The position numbers and the translations under genes are program-made. Positions 27,366-36,709 of a stretch of 64,000 nt of DNA are shown here, piece after piece. The DNA comes from JACTOJ01 sp032335695 (lineage in GTDB: Bacteria; Bacillota; Clostridia; Clostridiales; Clostridiaceae): NCBI RefSeq assembly GCF_032335695.1, contig NZ_JACTOJ010000003.1, forward strand, positions 124,001 to 188,000, given 5' to 3'. Under the pieces are notes generated by a model that ran no database searches, had not been told where the DNA came from, and worked only from the letters and a program-made list of their open reading frames with translations. Every line of letters begins with the position of its first letter. Within the stretch, counting starts at the first letter, position 1.

Positions 27366-28961
27366 ATGACCTTAAGAATAAACAATATAACTCTTGGCTT
27401 AGATGACGACATTTCCATGTTAAAGGATAAGGTATGTAAAAAGTTAAGAGTATCAAATAAAATCATAGCTAATTTTAAAATAATCAAAGAATCCATAGAT
27501 GCTAGAAAGAAAGATAATATTAAATTTAATTATTCAGTGAATGTGGATTATGAAAATGAGGAAAGTATAGTTAAAAAGCTAAAAGATAGGGATATAGTTC
27601 TTGACAATAGAGAAATAAATGAAGAAATAGTGCCAGGAAATGAAAAACTCAATCACAGACCGGTAATAATAGGCATGGGACCTGCAGGAATGTTTGCAGG
27701 TCTTATGCTGGCAAGAAAAGGATATTCTCCTGTTATATTCGAAAGAGGAGAGGATGTAGACAGCAGAACAAAGACCGTAGACAAATTTTGGGCAAATGGT
27801 ATACTTAATACTGAGTCAAACGTGCAGTTTGGAGAGGGAGGCGCAGGCACTTTTTCAGACGGCAAGCTTACTACCAGAATAAAGGATAAAAGGTGTGACT
27901 ATGTACTAGAGGAACTTGTAAGTGCAGGAGCTCCAGCGGAGATAATATATAGTGGAAAACCTCACATAGGAACTGACATTTTAAAAAAGGTAGTTAAGAA
28001 TATACGTGAAGAAATTATCAGATTAGGCGGTGAAGTAATATTTAACAGCAAATTAAATAATTTGGTCGTAAAAGATGGTAAAATTAAAGCAGTAGTTATA
28101 AATGAGGATACCATACCTGCTGATGCGGTTGTATTAGCTATTGGACACAGTCCAAGAGACACTTACGAGATGCTTAATAAAAATGGGATTTTCATGGAGG
28201 CAAAGGCCTTTGCCATAGGTGTGAGAGTGGAACATCCTCAAAGCTTTATGGATGAAGCGCAGTATGGAAAATCTGCTGGTCATCCAAGATTAAAAGCTGC
28301 AGATTATAGAGTGGCTTATACTGACGATAATTTAAAAAGGGCAGTTTATAGCTTTTGTATGTGCCCAGGAGGAGAGGTTGTAGCAGCAGCTTCTGAAAAT
28401 AATAGATTAGTAACAAATGGAATGAGCTATTACAAAAGAGATAAGGCAAATGCTAATTCAGCTTTGGTGGTTTCTGTTTCGCCAGAAGATTTTCAGGGAA
28501 ATTCTCCACTTAGAGGAATGGAATTTCAAAGGCACTATGAAAGTCTTGCTTTTAATGCTGGTGGAGGAAAATATTTTGCACCTGTTCAGCTTATAGGAGA
28601 CTTTATGCAAGATAGAAAGAGCACAGCAATAAAGGGAGTAGAGCCTTCATATGTGCCAGGATGGATTTTTTCTGACATGAGAGAGTGCTTACCTTCCTAT
28701 GTAATAGATATGCTTAAAATTGGAATAAATCAGTTTGATAAAAAAATAAGAGGCTTTGCTATGGAGGATGCAGTACTTACAGGTATAGAAACTAGAACTT
28801 CTGCTCCTGTTAAGCTTACTAGAAATGAAAGCCTGGAAAGCATTTCTCTCAATGGATTATATCCTGCAGGAGAAGGAGCTGGATATGCCGGAGGAATAGT
28901 TTCCGCAGCGGTAGATGGAGTTAAGGTTGCTGAGAACATTATAAAAAGATACTTTTTTTAA
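27366..28961 (+). CDS. FAD-dependent NAD(FAD)-utilising dehydrogenase-like protein
   Basis: 531-residue flavoprotein of the COG2509 group. A small N-terminal domain (about 1-90) precedes the FAD-binding GMGPAGMFAGLMLARKGYSPVIFERG (about 100-125) and the group's hallmark FGEGGAGTFSDGKLTTR (about 156-172). The C-terminal part has GLYPAGEGAGYAGGIVSAAVDG (about 497-518). Such genes often sit between cdaR and glmM in clostridia; the reaction is not known. GGAGG is seen upstream of the ATG. Confidence 0.88.
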   Translation: MTLRINNITLGLDDDISMLKDKVCKKLRVSNKIIANFKIIKESIDARKKDNIKFNYSVNVDYENEESIVKKLKDRDIVLDNREINEEIVPGNEKLNHRPVIIGMGPAGMFAGLMLARKGYSPVIFERGEDVDSRTKTVDKFWANGILNTESNVQFGEGGAGTFSDGKLTTRIKDKRCDYVLEELVSAGAPAEIIYSGKPHIGTDILKKVVKNIREEIIRLGGEVIFNSKLNNLVVKDGKIKAVVINEDTIPADAVVLAIGHSPRDTYEMLNKNGIFMEAKAFAIGVRVEHPQSFMDEAQYGKSAGHPRLKAADYRVAYTDDNLKRAVYSFCMCPGGEVVAAASENNRLVTNGMSYYKRDKANANSALVVSVSPEDFQGNSPLRGMEFQRHYESLAFNAGGGKYFAPVQLIGDFMQDRKSTAIKGVEPSYVPGWIFSDMRECLPSYVIDMLKIGINQFDKKIRGFAMEDAVLTGIETRTSAPVKLTRNESLESISLNGLYPAGEGAGYAGGIVSAAVDGVKVAENIIKRYFF

Positions 28962-28980
28962 TTCAGATTATTCAGACAAA

Positions 28981-29010
28981 TAGACTTTTTGTGGTTTTAT
29001 TTGTTAAAAT
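28981..29010 (+). promoter_or_regulatory. Candidate promoter of ptb-buk
   Basis: TAGACT (28981-28986), an 18-base spacer and TAAAAT (29005-29010). The -10 is inside a Rex-type operator. A second dyad TAGACTTT (28981-28988) with AAAGTCTA (29017-29024) frames the promoter. Confidence 0.5.
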
Positions 29011-29018
29011 ATAAACAA
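29001..29018. promoter_or_regulatory. Rex-type redox operator over the ptb-buk promoter
   Basis: TTGTTAAAATATAAACAA matches the clostridial Rex consensus TTGTTAA-N4-TTAACAA at 13 of 14 fixed positions. It covers the likely -10. Rex senses NADH/NAD+ and represses fermentation genes, so redox control of butyrate formation is expected. No rex gene lies in the window. Confidence 0.65.
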
Positions 29019-29074
29019 AGTCTAATAGGTTTTATAGACCTTAATATACATGTTTTATTGGGAGGAATAATAAG

Positions 29075-29980
29075 ATGGTAAAGAATTTTGATGAAGTAGT
29101 GGCAAAGGTTAAAAGTGGCAAAGTAAAAAAATTAGCAGTAGCAGTGGCTCAGGACGAACCTGTTCTACAGGCAGTAAACGAAGCTAAAAAGCAGGGAATA
29201 GCTGATGCTATACTTGTTGGAAATGAAGAAATGATTAAAGAAATAGCATCAAAGATTGGCATGGATTTATCACAGTTTGAAATAGTGAATGAAACCAATG
29301 ATTTAAAAGCAGCTTTAAAAGCAGTAGAGCTTGCCTCAAAGGGTGAAGCTGACATGGTTATGAAGGGATTAATCGATACAGCGAATTTCTTAAGATCTGT
29401 TTTGAACAAAGAAGTTGGACTTAGAACTGGTAAGCTTATGTCTCACGTAGCAGTTTTTGAAATTCCAGCCTTTGATAGATTAATATTCTTAACAGATGCT
29501 GCATTCAATACTTACCCAGATTTAAAGGCTAAGAAGGATATACTTAACAATGCAGTTAAGGTTGCTCATTCCATAGGAATTGAGATGCCAAAGGTAGCAC
29601 CAATTTGTCCAGTAGAAGTTGTAAACCCAGATATGCCAGCTACAGTAGATGCTGCTATACTTGCTAAAATGAGTGACAGAGGACAGATAAAGGGCTGTAT
29701 AGTTGATGGACCTTTAGCACTTGATAATGCTATTTCAGCAGAAGCTGCAAAGCATAAAAAGGTAGGGGGACCTGTTGCAGGCCAGGCGGATATATTATTA
29801 CTTCCTAATATAGATGTAGCTAATGTTATGTATAAGACATTAACATATACAACAAATTCAAGAAACGGTGGAATATTAGTAGGAACATCTGCACCAGTTA
29901 TATTGACTTCAAGAGCAGACAGCGAAGAAACAAAAATGTATTCAATAGCACTAGCTGCATTAGTAGCTGCAAATAAATAA
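29075..29980 (+). CDS. ptb: Phosphate butyryltransferase
   Basis: Converts butyryl-CoA and phosphate to butyryl phosphate, the first step of acid formation with ATP gain. The 301-residue product is a single PTA/PTB domain ([23 protein letters not shown] near the N-terminus; [22 protein letters not shown], about 230-251) of the length usual for Ptb rather than acetyl Pta. GGGAGGA precedes the ATG. Butyrate kinase follows 20 bases later, which supports the butyryl assignment. Confidence 0.95.
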   Translation: MVKNFDEVVAKVKSGKVKKLAVAVAQDEPVLQAVNEAKKQGIADAILVGNEEMIKEIASKIGMDLSQFEIVNETNDLKAALKAVELASKGEADMVMKGLIDTANFLRSVLNKEVGLRTGKLMSHVAVFEIPAFDRLIFLTDAAFNTYPDLKAKKDILNNAVKVAHSIGIEMPKVAPICPVEVVNPDMPATVDAAILAKMSDRGQIKGCIVDGPLALDNAISAEAAKHKKVGGPVAGQADILLLPNIDVANVMYKTLTYTTNSRNGGILVGTSAPVILTSRADSEETKMYSIALAALVAANK

Positions 29981-30000
29981 ATTTTAAGGAGGATGCAAAA

Positions 30001-31068
30001 ATGCCATTAAAGCTTTTAATAATCAATCCAGGTTCAACTTCCACTAAAATAGGTGTATACGAGGATGAGAAGGATGTTTTAGTAGAAAATTTAAAGCATT
30101 CAAATGAAGAAATAGAAAAATATGCAACAGTAACAGATCAATTTGAATTCAGAAAAGAAGCAATTTTAAAGGTTCTTAAAGAAAAAAATATAGACATAAA
30201 AACACTTAATGCAGTAGTTGGAAGAGGCGGACTATTAAAACCTATAGAAGGCGGTACATACTCTGTTAACGAAAGCATGTTAGAGGATTTAAAAATTGGG
30301 ATTCAAGGAGAGCATGCTTCAAATCTTGGTGGAATAATAGCACATTCTATAGCAACTGAACTCAATATTCCTTCTTATATAGTAGACCCAGTTGGGGTAG
30401 ATGAGCTAGAGGATATAGCTAGAATATCTGGAATGCCAGAACTACCAAGAAGAAGTATATTCCATGCATTGAATCAAAAGGCAGTGGCTAAAAGATATGC
30501 TAAGGAAGATGGAAAGAAATATGAAGATTTAAATCTCATAGTAGCTCATATGGGCGGTGGAGTTTCTGTTGGAGCTCATAAAAAAGGAAGAGTAGTAGAC
30601 GTTAATAATGCATTGGATGGAGAAGGAGCATTTTCACCTGAAAGAAGCGGATCCGTTCCAATAGGCGATTTAGTTAAGCTTTGCTACAGCGGAAAATATA
30701 CACTTGCAGAGATGAAAAAGAAGATAAACGGAAAAGGCGGTCTTGTAGCTCATCTAAATACAAATAATGCTTTAGAAGTTTATAACGCAGCTCAAGCTGG
30801 AGATGAAAAAGCTAAGCTCATATTTGAAGCTATGGGTTATCAAGTAGCTAAAGAAATAGGAAAAGCTGCAGCTGTTCTTTGCGGAAAGGTAGATGCAATA
30901 CTTATTACTGGAGGAATTGCATATAATGAAACTATGGATAAGTTAATATCAGATAGGGTATCTTTCATAGCTCCTGTGGTTATATACGGAGGAGAAGACG
31001 AACTTCTTGCACTTGCGCAAGGAGCAATTAGAGTTTTAAACGGAGAAGAAAAAGCAAAAGTATACTAG
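30001..31068 (+). CDS. buk: Butyrate kinase
   Basis: Makes ATP from butyryl phosphate, the last step of butyrate fermentation. The 355-residue acetokinase-family protein has the phosphate-binding [15 protein letters not shown] (about 7-21), [16 protein letters not shown] (about 73-88), and [20 protein letters not shown] (about 184-203). AGGAGG precedes the ATG. It is co-transcribed with ptb and ends at a strong terminator. Confidence 0.96.
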   Translation: MPLKLLIINPGSTSTKIGVYEDEKDVLVENLKHSNEEIEKYATVTDQFEFRKEAILKVLKEKNIDIKTLNAVVGRGGLLKPIEGGTYSVNESMLEDLKIGIQGEHASNLGGIIAHSIATELNIPSYIVDPVGVDELEDIARISGMPELPRRSIFHALNQKAVAKRYAKEDGKKYEDLNLIVAHMGGGVSVGAHKKGRVVDVNNALDGEGAFSPERSGSVPIGDLVKLCYSGKYTLAEMKKKINGKGGLVAHLNTNNALEVYNAAQAGDEKAKLIFEAMGYQVAKEIGKAAAVLCGKVDAILITGGIAYNETMDKLISDRVSFIAPVVIYGGEDELLALAQGAIRVLNGEEKAKVY

Positions 31069-31083
31069 AAATAGGATTTGTTA

Positions 31084-31127
31084 AAAAAATCTACTTGAAA
31101 CAATTAAATGCTTCAAGTAGATTTTTT
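31084..31127. terminator. Bidirectional terminator between buk and the ABC operon
   Basis: AAAAAATCTACTTGAA (31084-31099) pairs perfectly with its complement (31112-31127), loop of 12, with A and T runs at the ends. It serves buk and the converging minus-strand operon. Confidence 0.93.
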
Positions 31128-31128
31128 A

Positions 31129-31797
31129 TTATTCACGTATCATACCATCTTTTATATTTATAATCCTATTACAATAATTTGCTATATTAATATCATGAGT
31201 GACAATTATTATAGTTTTGCCAGAAGCATTTACTTCACATAAAAGCTTCATAATATTTTCTCCAGTTTCCTGATCTAAGGCACCAGTAGGTTCATCCGCA
31301 AGAATGACTTCAGGGTTACCTACTAAGGCTCTGGCAATGGCCACTCTTTGCTGTTGACCACCAGAAAGCTGAGCAGGAAGCTTATCACTTAAGCTTTTTA
31401 TACCGAGCTTATCCATATATTCAAGAGCCATTTTTTTGCAAGTATGTTTTGATATTTTTCTATAGCTTAAAGGGAGCATAACATTGTCAAGTGCGGAGTA
31501 TTCTTTAAGTAAGGCAAAATACTGAAATATAAATCCTATCTCTTTATTTCTAAATTTGTGAAATTTATTTTTATGTAATTGAGATGATTCTGTGCCGTTA
31601 AAAATATATTTTCCGTCAGTAGCGTCATCGATAAACCCCATAATATTTAGCAAAGTGCTCTTGCCAGAACCAGATGGCCCCATAATTGCTATCATTTCTC
31701 CAGGTTCGATACATATATTAATATTTTTTAATGCATATAATTTATTTTCTTTTTCACCATATATCTTGTCTAAATTTTCTAGTCTTATTATATCCAT
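31129..31797 (-). CDS. ABC transporter ATP-binding protein, MacB/LolD type
   Basis: 222-residue ATPase with Walker A GPSGSGKSTLLNIMG (about 39-53), signature LSGGQQQRVAIARAL (about 142-156), Walker B VILADEPTGALD and the switch His in IIVTHD. The sequence is the MacB/LolD/FtsE type that works with FtsX-like permeases rather than a classic exporter. It is the last gene of a four-gene minus-strand operon and overlaps the permease gene by one base. Confidence 0.93.
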   Translation of the reverse strand: MDIIRLENLDKIYGEKENKLYALKNINICIEPGEMIAIMGPSGSGKSTLLNIMGFIDDATDGKYIFNGTESSQLHKNKFHKFRNKEIGFIFQYFALLKEYSALDNVMLPLSYRKISKHTCKKMALEYMDKLGIKSLSDKLPAQLSGGQQQRVAIARALVGNPEVILADEPTGALDQETGENIMKLLCEVNASGKTIIIVTHDINIANYCNRIINIKDGMIRE

Positions 31798-33128
31798 TAG
31801 TCCATCCCTCCTATTAAATCTTTGGGCTTAAGCTTTTTCAGTTGAATAAAAATTATTAATGAAATGAATATAAACACCAATATTACATAAATAAATAATT
31901 GTAGCAGAGAAAATAAATCTAGAGGAGTATAAGGATCAGTAAAATATAAATAAGCAGATTGTTTTGATATTAGTTGAATACTTACTTTGTTTTCAATTAA
32001 ATATTCATAAATTGCTCCGATAAAGGATATAAGGGAAATAATAGTGATTTCTACCAATAAGCTATTAAATATATTAAATGTACTGGCTCCATAAGCTATA
32101 CGTATGCCTATTTCTCTTTTTTTATTTAGAATCGTCACAATTAAGGAGGTAACCAGACCTATAGAGGAAAAAACGCAAAAAAATATGGAAATAACAATTT
32201 GAGATAAATTACTTTTAATAAAATAATCTTTAGAATTTTTTAATATGGTTTTTAGCTTTGTGTTTTCTTCAGACAATTTTAGGTCCTTGGCTTTTAAATT
32301 AATTTTTTTACTAGCAGCCTCAAAATTAGAAGTATCTTTTAGCTGCAGTAGTAAGCCTCTTGAAATACGTGATTCCAAGATTTGAGGATCAGCTTCCTCT
32401 TCGTCATTAATTGGAATTACGATAATGTTACTTAAATTCACTAAATCTGACCTATTTCCTTGATCATAAAAATAGCTATTATTTTTTATAAAGCCTGAGA
32501 TTTTAAATTGCTCCAGCTTATTTGATTGTAATGTTATGATATCTCCAATTTTAAAATATTTTTCATATAAGGAACCAAGTAATACATTTCTCATATCACT
32601 TTGCTCTTTATCAAAATCCTTTGAATTAAAGGCATTGCCCTTTGAAACAGGCAATTTTATGAAGTTATTTAAGTCTTTATCTATAATGAGTAAGTTAACA
32701 TTTACTGAGTCTATTTTAGTGTTAGAGTTCATATTCTTATCTATAGGAGGATTTAAATTATTTAGCTCGTTCACTAAGCTTTGTTTATTAATGTAATTTA
32801 AATTATTTAGATTTAATAGTTTATAATAATAGGAGAAGGTGCCATAATTTTTTATATCATTATTGTTTTGAATATATTTATAGAAATTAATGTAATCGGG
32901 TTTTTGCTTTTCTGTGGACAAACTCTCAATTCCTATTGGATTATACATAAGTGACGTTTTATTCATATCGGCTATCTTTTCAAAATAATTAGAGAATTTA
33001 TGTATTGAATTATAAAAAATAGTAAAGGATATTATTGTAGAAAAGCCAATAATAAATTGTATTATTATAAGAAGTAAGCTTACTTTTCTTTTACTCATTG
33101 ATTTTATTGCTTCAGTTACAGAGTTCAT
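31797..33128 (-). CDS. FtsX-like ABC permease (second)
   Basis: 443 residues with the FtsX/MacB plan: one N-terminal membrane helix (about 17-37), a large outer domain (about 40-300), then three C-terminal helices (about 315-340, 360-385, 405-430). The motif NKKREIGIRIAYGAS just after the second helix is the typical coupling segment touching the ATPase. With the other permease it should make a heterodimer. The substrate is unknown; the small exported protein encoded first in the operon is the obvious candidate. Confidence 0.88.
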   Translation of the reverse strand: MNSVTEAIKSMSKRKVSLLLIIIQFIIGFSTIISFTIFYNSIHKFSNYFEKIADMNKTSLMYNPIGIESLSTEKQKPDYINFYKYIQNNNDIKNYGTFSYYYKLLNLNNLNYINKQSLVNELNNLNPPIDKNMNSNTKIDSVNVNLLIIDKDLNNFIKLPVSKGNAFNSKDFDKEQSDMRNVLLGSLYEKYFKIGDIITLQSNKLEQFKISGFIKNNSYFYDQGNRSDLVNLSNIIVIPINDEEEADPQILESRISRGLLLQLKDTSNFEAASKKINLKAKDLKLSEENTKLKTILKNSKDYFIKSNLSQIVISIFFCVFSSIGLVTSLIVTILNKKREIGIRIAYGASTFNIFNSLLVEITIISLISFIGAIYEYLIENKVSIQLISKQSAYLYFTDPYTPLDLFSLLQLFIYVILVFIFISLIIFIQLKKLKPKDLIGGMD

Positions 33129-33139
33129 ATTGACCTCCT

Positions 33140-34231
33140 CTATTCTTTAAGAATTGCAGCGGGCTGCACCTTAAATGCAATTCTTGCAGGTATCACAGCT
33201 GTAAATACGCAGGTTAATAGTGATATAAAAATTGAAAAAATAAATGTATTAAAAGACAGAGTAAATTCATAAGATAACAGATTAATTGATAGTTTATTTA
33301 GCAAAGCAAGAAGTATAGCAGCAGCAAAGCTAGCTAGGAGGCAAATAAATAATATTTCCTTTAATATAAGAGCATATAAAGATAATTTACTTGCACCAAG
33401 TACTTTTCTTAAGGATATTTCCTTTCTTCTGAAATGTATCCAAAAGTAGCTAATATTTATTATATTAAATATATTGATAAGCAGCAGCTTCCAAATATCC
33501 TTCAGATCACTTTGAAATCCTCTTGTTATGTTACTTCTTGCGGTAGCAATTCGAGTATCATCCGTTACATTTATTGCTGCCGTAGAATATATGCTTAAAA
33601 GTGCCTTTTTAAAATTATTTATCTCAATTTCAGGATTTTTGTTATTTTTAACCACAAAATCAAAAGCATTATTTCTATTCATAGGCCCTAATATTTCTGG
33701 TATATAGTTGATAGGAATAAATACTTGTTTATTTATTGTGGAACCCTCTGATTTGCCACAAGTGCCTACTATTTTAAATATTTTACCACCAATATTAACA
33801 TTGTTATCTTCGATTCCATTTGTTATTTTGCTTCCCACTACAGCAATTTTTTCATTGCTAGTGCCATTTATGAAGCTACCTTTTTCCAGTGGCGGCACCC
33901 ATAAATATTTGTCCTTAGGTAAAATACCTGTAACAAGCATGATATCATAGTTTTGGGTTTGGATAGGAATAAATTCTTTGGCAACATCGGAGCTTATAAA
34001 ATTCTCTTTTAAGATATTTGCTAAAGCTGTCATTTCGTAATCATCTGTGAAGGACAAACTAACTTTTTTAACATATTTAAAATTTCCATTAGAATGATCC
34101 TGGGTAGCCCTGTTGATTTGATTAAGAATTGATATACCCACACAAAGTGCAAGCATAGAAATAAAAAAGCCTGAAAATAAAATCACAAAACAAAGTTTGG
34201 AATTTCTTATACGTTTTATTATCCAGTACAA
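33140..34231 (-). CDS. FtsX-like ABC permease (first)
   Basis: 363 residues, the same four-helix FtsX plan: N-terminal helix (about 13-37), outer MacB-like domain (about 40-240) and three C-terminal helices. HFRRKEISLRKVLGASKLSL (about 263-282) is the coupling segment. It lies 11 bases before the second permease and follows the small exported protein gene after a hairpin. AGGTGA is seen upstream of the ATG. Confidence 0.88.
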   Translation of the reverse strand: MYWIIKRIRNSKLCFVILFSGFFISMLALCVGISILNQINRATQDHSNGNFKYVKKVSLSFTDDYEMTALANILKENFISSDVAKEFIPIQTQNYDIMLVTGILPKDKYLWVPPLEKGSFINGTSNEKIAVVGSKITNGIEDNNVNIGGKIFKIVGTCGKSEGSTINKQVFIPINYIPEILGPMNRNNAFDFVVKNNKNPEIEINNFKKALLSIYSTAAINVTDDTRIATARSNITRGFQSDLKDIWKLLLINIFNIINISYFWIHFRRKEISLRKVLGASKLSLYALILKEILFICLLASFAAAILLALLNKLSINLLSYEFTLSFNTFIFSIFISLLTCVFTAVIPARIAFKVQPAAILKE

Positions 34232-34251
34232 TGGCAGTCACCTCATTAAAA

Positions 34252-34293
34252 TTGATTAACTAGTGCTTTTACATAAAAACACTAGTTAATCAA
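34252..34293 (-). terminator. Hairpin between small exported protein and permease genes
   Basis: A perfect 14-bp stem, TTGATTAACTAGTG (34252-34265) with its complement (34280-34293). Read on the minus strand it is followed by TTTTAAT, so it can act as a partial terminator that lowers transporter expression relative to the small gene. Confidence 0.7.
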
Positions 34294-34304
34294 AATATTA
34301 TATT

Positions 34305-34676
34305 TTAGTATTCAGTATAATAAACTTCTGATACATCATTATTATGATCAACAAATGTGTGATAAGATTGAACATGAGCTACATTTCCGACAACTTTTGT
34401 TTGGGGGATTGAAATATATGCATTTCCATATCCATCAACATTGCTATATCTAGAAGGTTCATGGTCCATTAGATTGTAATTAGAATCGTAAAAAGTCAAA
34501 TCAGTACTTATCTCATAAATGCTGGTATCGTTTTTGTTTTGACTATATGAATATGCAGTCATAGAGCCAGTACCTGGAGTTGCCGCTCCTCCCCAATAAC
34601 TATTAGCTTGAACGCATACACCTATTACTAAGGAACATGCTATGCTTCCTAATGTAATTTTAATTTTATTATTCAT
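34305..34676 (-). CDS. Small exported protein, bacteriocin-like candidate
   Basis: 123 residues. A signal peptide (about 1-25, IKITLGSIACSLVIGVCVQA) precedes a mature part of about 98 residues beginning NSYWGGAATPGTG, rich in Tyr, Ser, Asn and Asp and free of cysteine. I do not recognise a family. The layout (small exported protein, hairpin, two FtsX-like permeases, ATPase) recalls lactococcin-972-type bacteriocin loci, where an ABC transporter serves export or immunity, but the sequence match is too weak to claim it. GGAGATG lies upstream of the ATG. Confidence 0.75.
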   Translation of the reverse strand: MNNKIKITLGSIACSLVIGVCVQANSYWGGAATPGTGSMTAYSYSQNKNDTSIYEISTDLTFYDSNYNLMDHEPSRYSNVDGYGNAYISIPQTKVVGNVAHVQSYHTFVDHNNDVSEVYYTEY

Positions 34677-35071
34677 AATATCATCTCCAATTTTAAGTAT
34701 ATTAAAAATATGAATACATAACCGGTTAGATTTATATTTTTAAATTAATTATTTCAAAAATTGAAAATTATTACAAGTTAAGAAAATGTTAATTGAGTAA
34801 AATGCATGTAAAAGAAATCCTTCTGCCTATGCTTATATGAATGAATTTTTGTTATCAAAACTAACTTGTTAAAAATATACATAAATTTCTCAAAAATGTA
34901 TGCGATCTACAGTCAAAAATAGCAAGCTATACGCAAGAAACGGACTACAAAATTAAATTAATAAATAAGACTATATATATGTAAAATAATTGAATAATAG
35001 TAAAATTAAAGCTACAATAATTGATAATACAAAAAACAAAGAAATATAGTTATTTAAAAAGGGGGAAAAAA
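34677..35071. other. Divergent intergenic region, mainly AT-rich
   Basis: 395 bases between the bacteriocin-like operon and the oligopeptide operon. It holds the 8-bp palindrome AACCGGTT (near 34722) and the peptide-operon promoter at 34990-35018. No further gene is seen. Confidence 0.5.
34990..35018 (+). promoter_or_regulatory. Promoter of the oligopeptide transport operon
   Basis: TTGAAT (34990-34995), a 17-base spacer and TACAAT (35013-35018). It leaves a leader of about 47 bases. Confidence 0.65.
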
Positions 35072-36637
35072 ATGATTAAAAAGGTTGGGGTAATTGTATT
35101 ATCTGTTTTGGTAGCATCCAGTATATTTGTTGGCTGCAAATCAAAACATCAGGCAACCAATGGGGGCAAGAGCACAGTTAAGACTTTAGTATATGCTCAA
35201 GGCTCAGATCCTAGAGGGTTGGATCCTGCATATGTAGATGATGGGGAATCTGCAAAGGTAACAGGTAACATATACGAAGGGTTGGTAAAGTACAAGGCTG
35301 ATTCTACGGACATAGAACCATCTCTCGCTACCTCATGGAAGATAAGTGAGGATGGGAAAACCTATGATTTCATACTTAGAAAGGGAGTAAAATTCCAGGA
35401 TGGCACTGATTTTAATGCAGATGCTGTTAAATATAATATTGAAAGACAGCTTCCTCCAAAGGCCACAGATGATATGCCATATGCATCCTTCTGTTTTGGA
35501 GAGGTGGATCATGTAGAAAAGGTTAATAACTATGAAATCAAAATAATACTGAAAGAGGCAAGTACACCTTTTCTAGCTAATTTAGCTATGACACTTGCAG
35601 CTCCAATAGTTAGTCCAACAGCTGCGCAGAAATACAATGGTAATTTAAACGAGCATCCTGTTGGTACAGGACCTTTCAAATTTGTTAAATGGGAGAAAGC
35701 TCAAGACATACAGCTTGAAAGAAATGATAATTATTGGGGAACAAAAGCTAAGGTAGACAAAGTTGTATTTAAATTTATAAAAGAAAATTCCGTTAGAGCC
35801 AGCGAGCTTATAGCAGGAACATCGGATATAATAGATGGAATAGACGCCAGCGATATTAAAAAGCTTGAGGATAATAAATTAAAGATATTTAATGAGCCAG
35901 GAATGAATATAAATTATATGGCTTTTAATACTTCTAGAGCTCCCTTCAATGATCCTAAGCTTAGAGAAGCAATATCTCATGCAATAAATAAAGAGGAGAT
36001 GGTAAAGAGCTTATATCAAGGTTATGCATCTGTGGCAGAAACAACTATGCCGAGCTTTATACCAGGCTATGATTCTACTGCTAAATCCTATGGTTATGAT
36101 GTGGATAAGGCAAAACAGCTGCTAAAGGATGAAGGAAAAGAAAATCTTAGCATAAAGATACTGGCATATTCAAATCCCAGACCCTACAATGCAGCAGCTC
36201 AAAAATTAGCTGAGTCAATTCAGAGTTATCTTGAAAAAGTTGGAGTTAAAGCCACCATAGATACTTATCCTTGGACTGAATACAAACAAAAAGCAGCTCA
36301 GGGGGAAGGAGATATAATGCTATATGGATGGATAGGTGATAATGGAGATGCGGATAATTTCCTATCACTATTTGATTCCTCTCAAATACAATCCACATTA
36401 AATGTAGCTAAATACAGTAATCCTCAAGTAGATGAGCTTCTCAAGAAAGGAAGAGTAACTCCTAACGGCGATGCAAGAAATGAAATATATAAGCAAGTTC
36501 AGCAATTGGTGCTAAAGGATGCAGCATGGCTTCCTATATCACATGCTCAATCTTTGGCGGCTTATTCTCCTAAGGTTAAAAATTTTAAGATACATTCCAC
36601 AGGATCAGTTTTCCTTGCAGGGGTAGATAAAGATTAA
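35072..36637 (+). CDS. Peptide ABC transporter substrate-binding lipoprotein
   Basis: 521-residue lipoprotein (signal peptide with lipobox FVGC, Cys near residue 23) of the SBP_bac_5 family that captures peptides or similar solutes outside the membrane. Typical are LVYAQGSDPRGLDPAYVDDGESAKVTGNIYEGLVKY (about 40-75) and HPVGTGPFKFVKWEK (about 195). ATG 35072 has GGGGG upstream; the in-frame start at 35021 is not supported. It leads a five-gene Opp/Dpp-type operon. The exact substrate is unknown. Confidence 0.94.
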   Translation: MIKKVGVIVLSVLVASSIFVGCKSKHQATNGGKSTVKTLVYAQGSDPRGLDPAYVDDGESAKVTGNIYEGLVKYKADSTDIEPSLATSWKISEDGKTYDFILRKGVKFQDGTDFNADAVKYNIERQLPPKATDDMPYASFCFGEVDHVEKVNNYEIKIILKEASTPFLANLAMTLAAPIVSPTAAQKYNGNLNEHPVGTGPFKFVKWEKAQDIQLERNDNYWGTKAKVDKVVFKFIKENSVRASELIAGTSDIIDGIDASDIKKLEDNKLKIFNEPGMNINYMAFNTSRAPFNDPKLREAISHAINKEEMVKSLYQGYASVAETTMPSFIPGYDSTAKSYGYDVDKAKQLLKDEGKENLSIKILAYSNPRPYNAAAQKLAESIQSYLEKVGVKATIDTYPWTEYKQKAAQGEGDIMLYGWIGDNGDADNFLSLFDSSQIQSTLNVAKYSNPQVDELLKKGRVTPNGDARNEIYKQVQQLVLKDAAWLPISHAQSLAAYSPKVKNFKIHSTGSVFLAGVDKD

Positions 36638-36654
36638 ATTATAATATATCACGA

Positions 36655-36683
36655 TAATGGAAATGACAAGTTCATTTCCATTA
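36655..36683 (+). other. Intercistronic hairpin after the binding protein gene
   Basis: TAATGGAAATGA (36655-36666) pairs perfectly with TCATTTCCATTA (36672-36683), loop of 5, without a U-run. Such hairpins often stabilise the abundant binding-protein mRNA. Confidence 0.65.
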
Positions 36684-36709
36684 TTAGTTTGACAATAGGA
36701 GGAACTAAA

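Noticed and set aside
34305..34676. Firm assignment to the lactococcin 972 family
   Set aside because: Gene order is suggestive, but the mature sequence shows only weak resemblance near the N-terminus; left as a candidate.
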